Shown: one piece after another, positions 43,257-51,960 of the stretch | Numbering within the stretch: position 1 is the stretch's first letter | Layout: every line of letters begins with the position of its first letter | Assembly (NCBI GenBank): GCA_002772745.1 | Contig: PFDV01000003.1 | Location: 141,555 to 205,554, forward strand | DNA: 64,000 bases | Source of the DNA: Candidatus Peregrinibacteria bacterium CG10_big_fil_rev_8_21_14_0_10_55_24 | GTDB taxonomy: Bacteria; Patescibacteriota; Gracilibacteria; Peribacterales; Peribacteraceae | Direction: 5' to 3' | Program-made: the position numbers and the translations under genes | The notes under the pieces: model-generated | Databases searched by the model: none | Seen by the model: only the letters and a program-made list of their open reading frames with translations | Told to the model about the DNA's origin: nothing

Positions 43257-43306
43257 CTTGAGTGGAGCACTCGCCCCCAGGGCCAACTTTGCGTATCCTC
43301 CCTCCC

Positions 43307-44752
43307 GTGCCCTTCACGCTCTACAACACGCTCACCAAACGCGAGGAGGAATTCCGTCCTCTCGAAGAGGGCAAGGTGCGCCTGTACACCTGCGGTCCCA
43401 CGGTCTACGGCCGGCCGCACGTGGGCAACTATTCCTCCTTCCTGATGGCGGACTTGCTGCGGCGCTGGTTGCAGTATGGGTTGGGGTACAAGGTCACGCA
43501 CGTGAAGAACATAACGGACGTGGGGCACCTGGTTGCCGATGCAGACACAGGGGAGGACAAGGTGGAGAAGCAGGCGCGCGAGGAGCACGGCGAGGTGACG
43601 CACGACTCGGTCATCGCCATCGCGCGCAAGTACGAAGCGATGTACTTGGAGGATGAGAGAGCGCTCAACCTCGTTGAGCCGGAAGAGCGTCCGCGCGCGA
43701 CGCAGTACATCGAAGAGATGAAGGCGATGGTCGAGGCACTCCTCAAGAGCGGCAACGCATATGTGATGGAGGACGGCGTCTACTTCGACGTGCATAGCTC
43801 TACTCCCACGCCGTACGGCACGCTCTCAGGAAACACTCTGGAGAACCTGGAAGCCGGTGCTCGTGTTGGTGTGGATGAGAAGAAGAAGCACCCCGCGGAC
43901 TTCGCACTCTGGAAGTTCTGCGTCGGGCAGAACGAGCACCACGCGCTGCAGTGGGATTCCCCCAAGGGCCCCGGTGGCGAGACGTATCCCAAGGGGTTCC
44001 CCGGCTGGCACATCGAGTGCTCCGCCATGAGCAGCTCGCTCCTCGGGGAGCAGATCGACATCCACACCGGCGGTGAGGACAATATTTTCCCGCACCATGA
44101 GTGCGAGATTGCGCAGAGTGAATCCGTGAGTGGCAAAAAGCCATTTGTGCGCTTGTGGCTGCACAAACGGCGCATCCAGATGGGGGAGGAGAAGATGTCA
44201 AAGAGCCTTGGCAACGTGAAAACGTTGGATGACATCCGTGCCATGGGGTTCAGTCCACTGGATCTTCGGTACCTCTTCCTCTCCGTGCACTACCGCACGC
44301 AGCTCAAGTTCACACAGAAGGGACTTGAAGATGCGCACAAGGCGCGGCGCAAGATCGTGGAGTGGATGGAGGAAGTTGAGGAATCAAGGGAGGAAAAAGA
44401 AGCAGAGGAAGCAAAGGAGTACGAACAGAAATTTCGCTCCGCAATGAACGCAGATCTCAACACGCCGGAGGCTCTCGCCGCAATCTTCGATTGCATGACG
44501 TGGTCGCGCACAGCAAAGGCACAGGGGGCGTGCAGAGCATTCGCTGCGCTCGTACGTTCGACGTTCGGGTGCTTCGACTCCAACGAAGGAGATGAGAATA
44601 TTCCCGATGACGTCCAGGCGCTCGTTGCCAAGCGCAAGGGAGCGCGTGCATCCAAAGACTTCGCCGCGTCCGATCATCTGCGCTCGGAGATTCGCGCACT
44701 CGGGTACGAGGTACGCGACGGGGATGACGGTCAGGAGGTGCGAAAACTCTGA
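43307..44752 (+). CDS. cysS: Cysteinyl-tRNA synthetase
   Basis: 481 aa from GTG 43307. Charges tRNA-Cys. TCGPTVYGRPHVGN holds a zinc Cys and the HIGH-like HVGN; GWHIECSAM and HTGGEDNIFPHHECE hold more zinc ligands; KMSKSLGN is the second ATP motif. A charged helical linker follows and the anticodon end is short. TATCCT (43294-43299) is 7 nt before the GTG. A longer frame to 43262 lacks support. Confidence 0.95.
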   Translation: MPFTLYNTLTKREEEFRPLEEGKVRLYTCGPTVYGRPHVGNYSSFLMADLLRRWLQYGLGYKVTHVKNITDVGHLVADADTGEDKVEKQAREEHGEVTHDSVIAIARKYEAMYLEDERALNLVEPEERPRATQYIEEMKAMVEALLKSGNAYVMEDGVYFDVHSSTPTPYGTLSGNTLENLEAGARVGVDEKKKHPADFALWKFCVGQNEHHALQWDSPKGPGGETYPKGFPGWHIECSAMSSSLLGEQIDIHTGGEDNIFPHHECEIAQSESVSGKKPFVRLWLHKRRIQMGEEKMSKSLGNVKTLDDIRAMGFSPLDLRYLFLSVHYRTQLKFTQKGLEDAHKARRKIVEWMEEVEESREEKEAEEAKEYEQKFRSAMNADLNTPEALAAIFDCMTWSRTAKAQGACRAFAALVRSTFGCFDSNEGDENIPDDVQALVAKRKGARASKDFAASDHLRSEIRALGYEVRDGDDGQEVRKL

Positions 44753-44768
44753 GGGGGCTTGATACCGT

Positions 44769-44820
44769 GTGTCATGGTTCGACTCCCTGCCTGCCGGCAG
44801 ACAGGCGCTCACCATGACAC
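44769..44820 (+). repeat. Palindromic repeat with nested hairpin in its loop
   Basis: Arms GTGTCATGGT/ACCATGACAC. The loop starts TCGACT and ends GCGCTC, as at 40364-40395, but carries an extra inner hairpin CCTGCCTGCC/GGCAGACAGG (about 44786-44804). Confidence 0.85.
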
Positions 44821-45507
44821 GCGTGCCAGAACAGTCCAAACGTGGGGAACTCCTGACGAAATGTCAGGTTTGCTCAACGATCTTGTAGTGTTTTACACAA
44901 TAATTGTATGTTTAATGCAACATCTTTTTTCTCTCCGCGGATTGTAGCGAAAGAGGCTCTCTAATGCGGAATCGTGCGTAGATTCGCCGAATGAAGCGAG
45001 AATTTTCGCAGCGGAGAGCCGAACCACACTGTCCGCGCGTGTAACGCAACACCGGAGCAGATCGTTTTGGTAGGCGCACAGGACAGCCTGGAAGTCTTGC
45101 TTCCCTGCGCCCGTTCTCCTAGGATCTCTGCTAAAGATCCGCGCTCTACGCGTAAAGGAGGGCGTGGTCTGTGTCATTGTTCCTTAACAATTCGGCACCT
45201 TGCCTTGGCCCCACGTCTAATAGGGAAAGAGACAAGTCTTCCACATCACGTTTTCACGTGGTCGTGTTTTTTTGTTCCACAGGCTTTCTACATGGAAAGA
45301 TTCACTCCGTGGTCGTGTACCCTCTTTATTCATAAGGAGACGATCGGCTCACACCCGGTCCGCCTCAGCGCGGACATCCCGTGAGTCATCCTCCCACACT
45401 AGAACTGCGGAGATTGCCGAATGTGCCTGTGCGACCCTCACAGAGAACAACCAAAGACAGAACACAACAAACACCCTTCTGTATTATTTACTCCTTTATA
45501 TACTCCT
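44821..45507 (+). other. Long region upstream of the S-layer-like gene
   Basis: About 690 bp. A minus-strand 94-aa frame (44893-45177) with helical HEAT-like text is possible but unsupported. ACAATAATTGT near 44895-44910 is a short palindrome. TATACT (45499-45504) is the likely -10 of the S-layer gene, which leaves a large stretch with no identified role; a long leader or small RNA is possible. Confidence 0.35.
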
Positions 45508-48500
45508 ATGGACTTTATCCGCATGAAGAAAGTTCTCGCGGGGATGTCCGTTGCCGCTATTTCGCTCACGCAAGCCGCGAGCGTCTTCGCTGCTTATACG
45601 GATGTACCCAGCGGGGTCTGGTTCGAGGATGCAGTCGAGGCTTTTCTCGACATGGGCTACCTCGATGCCAGCCAAACGCGCTTCCGCGGTGGCGACAGTG
45701 CCAACCGTGCGGAGTTCGTTAAGCTCGTTGTCGAGCTCAATGGCGGGATTCTCTCGACTCCCCCGGCCGTTCCGAGTTTCGATGACGTAGCAACCGGCGC
45801 CTGGTACTACGGGTACTTTGAAGAAGCCGGTAAAGAGGGCTGGGTCCGTGGTGACGGTGACTGCTACGGCGGCCATCCGTGCTACGCCCGTCCTGCCGCG
45901 AACATCAACCGCGCAGAAGCCGCGGCGCTGATCGTTCGCGCATTCGGCCTGGAGGCCACGGGCGACGCATCCCAGTTCGTCGACAACCCGTCGGGCCAGT
46001 GGTACACCAACGTCATCCAGACGGCGGCAGACCACTGCGTTCTGCAGGGTGACGGCGACACGGGTCGCGTACGCCCCGGCGACAATATGAACCGCGCCGA
46101 AATGGTAACCATGCTCTTCCGCGTCGATCAGGGTCTTGCCTACGGCGTGGATTGCGGTGTGGGTGCCGGCGGCGAGGCGATGATTGTCGACGTGGTTGCC
46201 ACCTCCTCCACGACGCTCGAGGCAGACTTCAACGTCACCCTCGATGCAGCGTCTGCAGAGGACGTAGCAGTCTACACGGTGACCGGATCGCCGGAGCTTC
46301 CTGTGAGCTCCGTGACGCTCCTCAACCCTTCTACGGTTGAGCTCACCCTCGGCGAACCCATGCTGGCCAGCCATGAGTACACACTCTCGGTTGATGGCCT
46401 TCTGGCAGCCGATGGCACGGTCGTCGATGACGCCATGACTTTCCTGGGTTACACCGCCTTCGTCATGGGCGACGGTGTTCTTGAGCTTTCGCTTGCCGCT
46501 TCCACGCCCGTGGGTGACACGGTGCCGAGGGGCGCGGTGGGCGTAGTGCTCCTCTCCACCGATATCACCGCTTCGTGCGATGATTCGGTGGTCATCGAGA
46601 GCATTACCGTTCTCCACGAGGGCTTCGGTAGCCAGTCCGATATCGACGGTGTCTACGGCGCCATCAACGGCGCTCGTGTGACCCGCAAGCGCACCATCGA
46701 CTCCGAGGACCAGACAGCAGACCTGCGTTTCGCATCTCCGCTGGTACTGGACCCCTGCGAGTCCGTGACGCTCGATGTCGTTGCCGACTTCAACTCCACC
46801 GCGACGGTTTCGTCTGAGCATAACCTTGTTGTGGAGCTCCCATCCGACATTTTTGGCAACGCCAAGGAGGTTACCGGGAACTTCCCGCTCCGAGGCAACA
46901 CGTTCCGCATTGCCGCCGTTACAAGCGGTATCGTGAGCGTGACCTACCGCACGGTCTCGCCTGACGAGATCGAGGTGGGTGACGTTGGCTCCGTCATCGG
47001 CAAGTGGGAGGTTGCGATCAACTCTACGGAGGATCAGACCTTCTACTCCATGACGCTCGAACAGAACAGCTCCGCCTCCGACGGCGACTTTACGAATCTC
47101 GCGATTCGCCGCACGGATGGCACCGTCCTCACCAATACGGTGGCGCAGACAGTAGGTGACTTCGTCACGCTCGTCTTCGATCCTCCGTTCACGGTTTTGG
47201 AGGGCGACAAAGTGACCCTCGAGGTCCTCGCCGACATCGTCGGTGGAGCTGGTGACTCGATCATCATGCACTTTGAGGAGAGCTCCGACCTCTTTGCGGT
47301 CGGCTCCCTCTACGGGTACGGCGTCAACGGCCAGCTCTACGGTTCGCAGGTTTCCCTGCCCACCGAAACGAGCTCCCTTCCTGACACCGTAACAATCGAT
47401 GCCGGCGAATTTACGATCGGTATCGACGGCCCTTCCACGCAGGATTACACCCGCGATGACAACGACGCCGTGCTCGCCAAGGTCCAATTCCAGACCGGCG
47501 GCGAGGACGTCGACGTGAAGGACCTCTACATTGCTATCCAGGGTCAGACCAGCACCGGTTGGTCCATGTGTGCCGGTGGTATCGGTGGTCTTCCTGCCTG
47601 TGGCACGGCAGGTGCAGATGACAACATCCACGAAATGCTGGAGGATGTTGAACTACGCAACACGACGACCGGCCGCACGGTGGACGCTGTGCGCATCACG
47701 ACCTCGGGCGCTTCGGGCCAGGTCACTGGTGCCGTAACCAGCTCGGGAACGTACCAGATCTACCGCTTCGACGACTTCGTCGTGCGCGGCGATGAAACCT
47801 GGGAGTTCCGTGTCGACTTCATCGACAACGGGACAAGCGCGCACCCGGTCAGCGGCGACAAGTTCCGTGTGAACATCTGCGGTGAGCCCACGCACATTCT
47901 GTCCAGCGGTACGCTGACCGCGAACACGACAGGATGCACCTTGGGTGGTGTCATTGCTTCCTCCACGACCTACCAGATGCAGGTGGAAGGGTTGTCCACG
48001 GGGGACAAGATTGGCGACGTTCGCCCACGCGGCAACATCGCCGGCAACTACCATCGCATCGCCGCCGCGACCCTGACGATTGCCGTCAAGGACACCGGCA
48101 CGTCGGATACGTCGGTGGAGAATGCGAAGAACGTGAACTTCCTGCGCTTTGAGGCTCGCGCCGGTGAGGCGGAGGATATCCTCTTCACCAAGGCCATCTT
48201 CAAGGCCGAAAGCGGTTCCACGCTCGATGGGCAGAACTACACACTTTGGATCGACACAGACGGCGATGGCACGGTGGACACCATTCTCGAGACCGGTGTT
48301 GCCAGCCAGAGCAGCCAAATCACCTTCGGCGATCTTGCCGGAGGCGGATACGTTGTTCCTGCCGAGTCCACGACGGTCTTCGAAGTGCATGCGGACATCT
48401 CGTCCTCCATCACGGGGAACGACCTCCAGCTCATGTTCGACACGGGTTCCACAGTCACCTTCTTGGAGGCCGAAGAACTCGATGACGGCAGCAACCTGTC

Positions 48501-49803
48501 CGGCATCAAGGTCAACGGCGCCTTCCATGCCAGCGTGACCTCGGCCGACATCATCGTCACGACGACGCCTGCCCAGAACTGGCTGCTCGTGAACCAGGGA
48601 GACCTCTATGTGTCCCAGGATTCCACGCAGGTGCGCAACCGCCAGCTCCTTGGCGGCACGCTGGGCGAGGAAGTTCTGCGCCTGCAGTTCCGCGCCCAGA
48701 ACGAGCCCATCGATGTGACGGACGTCCAGATCACGTCGACCGGATCAATCGCCACATCGGTTGATCGTCTGGAGCTCTACAAGTCCGGCGAGTCCACGCC
48801 GTTTGCGCTCGCCACCATCGGTGGCTGCGGCAGCGACGACGTGCAGACCGTCAGCCCGGGTAACGGCAACGCCACCGTCCAGACCTTCTGCGCCAACCTT
48901 GAGAGCGAAGAGCTCATTGTTGCAGAAGGCGAAGAGGTGGACGTGCTTGTGCGCCCGCGCATGAAGACCGATGTCGGTGGAGCAACCTCCAACGAGATCA
49001 TCGCGTTCTTCATTGATCCGACGAACCAGTCCGATGAATCCACGGGTTCCGGAGCAATCCGCGGCCGTGGTGCCAATTCGAGCAACAACCTCATTGCCAA
49101 CGACCTCGACAGCGCTGCCGAGGGTGAGGTGTTCATCGGTACGGACTCCCCGGCTGCCAACACCTACATCATCGGCAACAAGAACCTCGCCGTAATGTCG
49201 AAGATCACTTCGATCACCAACGCGAGTTCCGATGCCGATGGTACGGCCATCCCAGCCGGAGTCGGCGATATCGCGAAGTTCAAGTTCACGGCCGCTGCGA
49301 ACGGAAACTCGAAGAACGGTCTCAATGACGCGGTTCTCTCGGGTCTCCTCTTCAACGTGACCGCGACGAACGTCTCGATTGACGCAACCGCTGGCGATCT
49401 GAAGGTCTACAATGAATCTGACTCGACAAAGACCAGTACCTGTGCGTGGATTAAGAACGACAGCACTCGCGTCATAACCACGGGTACGGCTTCCGGTTCG
49501 TTGCTCATCAGCTGCGACAGCCTTGTCTCATCTGACGTGAACACGGCGGTGAAGCCCGGTCAGAGCCTTACGCTCGTCCTCCAGGCCGAAGTTACCGACA
49601 CGAACAACTCTGCGGTTGGTGCCCCAAGCACCCTCCTTGTGCAACTCGTTGACTTCAACAGTCATGCTCGCACCGCCTTCGGTGCCGGTACTGCGGCAAC
49701 GCAGAGCCACATTCAGTGGCGCGATACCGATACGGCTGCGACGAGCTTCACATGGGTTGAGTACCCGACAACGACAGTCAAGTCCACCAGCTACTCTGGT
49801 TAA
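45508..49803 (+). CDS. S-layer-like protein with three N-terminal SLH domains
   Basis: 1431 aa. MKKVLAGMSVAAISLTQAASVFA is a signal peptide. Three SLH-type domains follow (about 30-215): VPSGVWFEDAVEAFLDMGYL, DDVATGAWYYGYFEEAGKEGWVRG and NPSGQWYTNVIQTAADHCVLQG, each followed by NRAE. The remainder is made of many Thr/Ser/Asp-rich beta domains, very low in Lys and His. It probably anchors to the wall and forms the surface layer. ATG 45508 or ATG 45523 are both possible; the -10 at 45499-45504 favours the latter. Ends in a strong terminator. Confidence 0.88.
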   Translation: MDFIRMKKVLAGMSVAAISLTQAASVFAAYTDVPSGVWFEDAVEAFLDMGYLDASQTRFRGGDSANRAEFVKLVVELNGGILSTPPAVPSFDDVATGAWYYGYFEEAGKEGWVRGDGDCYGGHPCYARPAANINRAEAAALIVRAFGLEATGDASQFVDNPSGQWYTNVIQTAADHCVLQGDGDTGRVRPGDNMNRAEMVTMLFRVDQGLAYGVDCGVGAGGEAMIVDVVATSSTTLEADFNVTLDAASAEDVAVYTVTGSPELPVSSVTLLNPSTVELTLGEPMLASHEYTLSVDGLLAADGTVVDDAMTFLGYTAFVMGDGVLELSLAASTPVGDTVPRGAVGVVLLSTDITASCDDSVVIESITVLHEGFGSQSDIDGVYGAINGARVTRKRTIDSEDQTADLRFASPLVLDPCESVTLDVVADFNSTATVSSEHNLVVELPSDIFGNAKEVTGNFPLRGNTFRIAAVTSGIVSVTYRTVSPDEIEVGDVGSVIGKWEVAINSTEDQTFYSMTLEQNSSASDGDFTNLAIRRTDGTVLTNTVAQTVGDFVTLVFDPPFTVLEGDKVTLEVLADIVGGAGDSIIMHFEESSDLFAVGSLYGYGVNGQLYGSQVSLPTETSSLPDTVTIDAGEFTIGIDGPSTQDYTRDDNDAVLAKVQFQTGGEDVDVKDLYIAIQGQTSTGWSMCAGGIGGLPACGTAGADDNIHEMLEDVELRNTTTGRTVDAVRITTSGASGQVTGAVTSSGTYQIYRFDDFVVRGDETWEFRVDFIDNGTSAHPVSGDKFRVNICGEPTHILSSGTLTANTTGCTLGGVIASSTTYQMQVEGLSTGDKIGDVRPRGNIAGNYHRIAAATLTIAVKDTGTSDTSVENAKNVNFLRFEARAGEAEDILFTKAIFKAESGSTLDGQNYTLWIDTDGDGTVDTILETGVASQSSQITFGDLAGGGYVVPAESTTVFEVHADISSSITGNDLQLMFDTGSTVTFLEAEELDDGSNLSGIKVNGAFHASVTSADIIVTTTPAQNWLLVNQGDLYVSQDSTQVRNRQLLGGTLGEEVLRLQFRAQNEPIDVTDVQITSTGSIATSVDRLELYKSGESTPFALATIGGCGSDDVQTVSPGNGNATVQTFCANLESEELIVAEGEEVDVLVRPRMKTDVGGATSNEIIAFFIDPTNQSDESTGSGAIRGRGANSSNNLIANDLDSAAEGEVFIGTDSPAANTYIIGNKNLAVMSKITSITNASSDADGTAIPAGVGDIAKFKFTAAANGNSKNGLNDAVLSGLLFNVTATNVSIDATAGDLKVYNESDSTKTSTCAWIKNDSTRVITTGTASGSLLISCDSLVSSDVNTAVKPGQSLTLVLQAEVTDTNNSAVGAPSTLLVQLVDFNSHARTAFGAGTAATQSHIQWRDTDTAATSFTWVEYPTTTVKSTSYSG

Positions 49804-49823
49804 GACCGACGCTGTTTGAGTCA

Positions 49824-49856
49824 AAAAAAAGACCCCCTCACGGGGGTCTTTTTTTA
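49824..49856. terminator. Bidirectional intrinsic terminator
   Basis: Eight A before GACCCCC (49831-49837), TCAC loop, GGGGGTC (49842-49848), then seven T (49849-49855). It works for either strand. Confidence 0.95.
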
Positions 49857-50109
49857 AATGGCAATGGTTTTGGATTTGCGTGGGCAAGAAAGGGATTCCG
49901 TCAAATGTTCCCTTAAGGGGGAGCGTGGGTTGGTGGTGAGCGATGAGTGGCTTGTGGTAAGCAGGGAGCGATATGTAGTCAGGAGAGACAAGGCACAGGA
50001 AAAACATTTTCTCTTTTGGCCACGAAGAGAACGGGGATGAATACGCCACCGGCTCTGCCGATGGTTTCTTGACCACGTATCACTCACCAATTGATTCCTT
50101 CCTCCTTCC

Positions 50110-51114
50110 TCACCCCACCATCCTCCTCTTCCACCGGAGCATGCGCTCTGTCCACGGCCGCAGGATCGCCGCCTGCTCGGGCGGGTACGTACGCACGGTG
50201 CCGCCAAACTTCTCCTTGAAGGAGGAAATGCCCTGCCACGGGTGGTTTGCACTCGCCCCCGCGGGTGCAATGCCCAGGAGATCGTAGGAAGTACACCCCC
50301 GGTGCTTACAGAGGCGTATGGCCTCCCATTGCAGCAGATACGGTGCCATAACGGCCCTGTGAGCGTACTGCGAGGCTCCGTAGTAGTAGATGCCCTGCTG
50401 ATTCCAGCAAACGCCCAGGAGGCCTGCAATGGGGTTCGGGTTCGGGTTCGGGCTCGGTGGAGGGAATGCGAGGAGTAGGAAACTGCCCGCAAGACGCGTG
50501 AGGAACGTGCGGTAGTGCTCCAGGGGGGGCGCAGTGAACTTGTCACGATGTGTAGTTTCCTTTACAAGTCCATAGAAGGCATCAATGTCCTGCGACTGCT
50601 CTACGGTCACGCCGTGCTTTTGAGCGACGGAGATGTTGTAGCGGCCTTTGGGCTTCATCTGGGCGAGGATTTCTTCCTCGGAGCGTGCAAGATCGACGAT
50701 ACGCGTGGCTTCGCCGTGGATGGTGCGACCGGAAGGGTGGAGCAGTGCACACGCGGTTCCTCGACCAATGTTCAATGGCTCTGGAGGGGAAGAGAAAATT
50801 ACCAGAGCCCTCTCGCTGCGCGCGGCAGCGATCAGGTGTTCCAAGAGCGCTTCGCGCTCTTCCCCTAGTGGCCCCCTGGGGATCTCCCACACCGTGAGCC
50901 TGAGGCTCGTGCGGTCGATAATGACGAGCGCTGTGGCGATGGGGACCTCTGCGCCCTCTTCCGTAAGGGCGTAAAGACGGGTTTCCTTTCCCAGCGCCTC
51001 TGCGTACTCCCGGTACGCCAGCGATTGCCACAGCGAGCTCATCGGTTGCTCTATGAGCCAGGAGGCGTACCAGGCGAGGTCACGGGGCTGCGTGAGGAGA
51101 CGGAGAGACGGCAT
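50110..51114 (-). CDS. FemAB/FemX-like peptidoglycan aminoacyltransferase
   Basis: 334 aa with two GNAT-like halves: the N-terminal part ends in VIFSSPPEPLN, the second has RYNISVAQKHGVTVEQ, FYGLVKETTHRDKF, GIYYYGASQYAHRAVMAPYLLQWEAI and SYDLLGIAP...SSFKEKFGG, matching FemX-like proteins that add amino acids from aminoacyl-tRNA to peptidoglycan bridges or act on surface proteins. Between the halves is PPPSPNPNPNPIAG, encoded by GGGTTC-type tandem units, absent from typical members. ATG 51114 is chosen. Confidence 0.85.
   Translation of the reverse strand: MPSLRLLTQPRDLAWYASWLIEQPMSSLWQSLAYREYAEALGKETRLYALTEEGAEVPIATALVIIDRTSLRLTVWEIPRGPLGEEREALLEHLIAAARSERALVIFSSPPEPLNIGRGTACALLHPSGRTIHGEATRIVDLARSEEEILAQMKPKGRYNISVAQKHGVTVEQSQDIDAFYGLVKETTHRDKFTAPPLEHYRTFLTRLAGSFLLLAFPPPSPNPNPNPIAGLLGVCWNQQGIYYYGASQYAHRAVMAPYLLQWEAIRLCKHRGCTSYDLLGIAPAGASANHPWQGISSFKEKFGGTVRTYPPEQAAILRPWTERMLRWKRRMVG
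50431..50452 (+). repeat. GGGTTC tandem tract inside the FemX-like gene
   Basis: GGGGTTC followed by GGGTTC, GGGTTC and GGG on the plus strand. It meets the G-quadruplex rule and encodes NPNPNP in the gene on the other strand. Confidence 0.8.
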
Positions 51115-51242
51115 AGCGCACCCGGGGAGTATGGCGCATGTCCACGAGCACGCAAACGCCCAGTAGACGATATCTGTGTGCTTTGTCTGCTCTACATGCT
51201 CCACGGGTACGGTATACTCATGTGCCCCTCCCCCTGCTCCTC

Positions 51243-51854
51243 ATGCCATTTAATCTCCCAAAACTCCCCTATGCATACGATGCCCTGGAGCCCTCTATCG
51301 ATGCCAAGACGATGGAGATTCACCACGGTAAACACCACCAGGCGTACGTGGATAAGGCCAATGCAGCGCTCGAGGGAACGGAATGGCTTTCCAGGCCCAT
51401 TGAGGATGTCATGGCACGTCTTATGGAGGTACCCGAGGATCGTCGACAGGCGGTGCGCAACCACGGAGGAGGAGTCCTCAACCATGCGATCTTCTGGACA
51501 GTGATGGGGCCCAAGGCGGGAGGAGAACCCCAAGGAGACCTTGGTAAAGCCATACAATCGGCCTTTGGGGATTTTGCGTCGTTCCAGGAGCAGTTCACTC
51601 AGGCGGCGCTCTCGCAGTTCGGATCGGGGTGGGCGTGGCTTGTTGCGGGAGACAGTCGCCTGGAAATCACGCAGACCGCAAATCAGGATTCACCCGTGAC
51701 ACAAGGGCTTACGCCGCTCCTCTGTATCGATGTTTGGGAGCATGCGTACTACCTGAGGTACCAGAATCGTCGTCCAGAGTACGTCAAAGCCTGGTGGAAC
51801 GTGGTTAATTGGCAGGAGGTGGCGCAGCGCTTTGCGAAGGTAAAAACAGCGTAG
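51243..51854 (+). CDS. sodB: Superoxide dismutase (Fe/Mn)
   Basis: 203 aa. It has LPYAYDALEPSIDAKTMEIHHGKHH with the first His ligand, GGVLNHAIFW (second His), and DVWEHAYYLRYQ with Asp and His ligands. It destroys superoxide, relevant to oxygen exposure. Iron versus manganese cannot be settled here. ATG 51243 is chosen; TATACT lies about 30 nt upstream, so this gene may have a short leader. Confidence 0.93.
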   Translation: MPFNLPKLPYAYDALEPSIDAKTMEIHHGKHHQAYVDKANAALEGTEWLSRPIEDVMARLMEVPEDRRQAVRNHGGGVLNHAIFWTVMGPKAGGEPQGDLGKAIQSAFGDFASFQEQFTQAALSQFGSGWAWLVAGDSRLEITQTANQDSPVTQGLTPLLCIDVWEHAYYLRYQNRRPEYVKAWWNVVNWQEVAQRFAKVKTA

Positions 51855-51931
51855 AATTCCTGTATGCGCAGGGGTGGAAACAGCCAGGGGGCTGCGGAAA
51901 GTGGGGGATTCTCAAATAGTATTTTTTGTGT

Positions 51932-51937
51932 TATAAT
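51932..51937 (+). promoter_or_regulatory. -10 box of the second SLH gene
   Basis: TATAAT at 51932-51937, followed 23 nt later by ATG 51961, so the leader would be about 17 nt. The -35 is weak (TTCTCA). Confidence 0.6.
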
Positions 51938-51960
51938 TATACACAGAACATCCACTCCAC

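Noticed and set aside
44893..45177. 94-aa minus-strand ORF upstream of the S-layer gene
   Set aside because: No promoter or family support; noted only inside the region description.
45496..47631. 711-aa minus-strand frame opposite the S-layer gene
   Set aside because: Antisense shadow of a biased coding sequence; the plus frame has a signal peptide and SLH domains.
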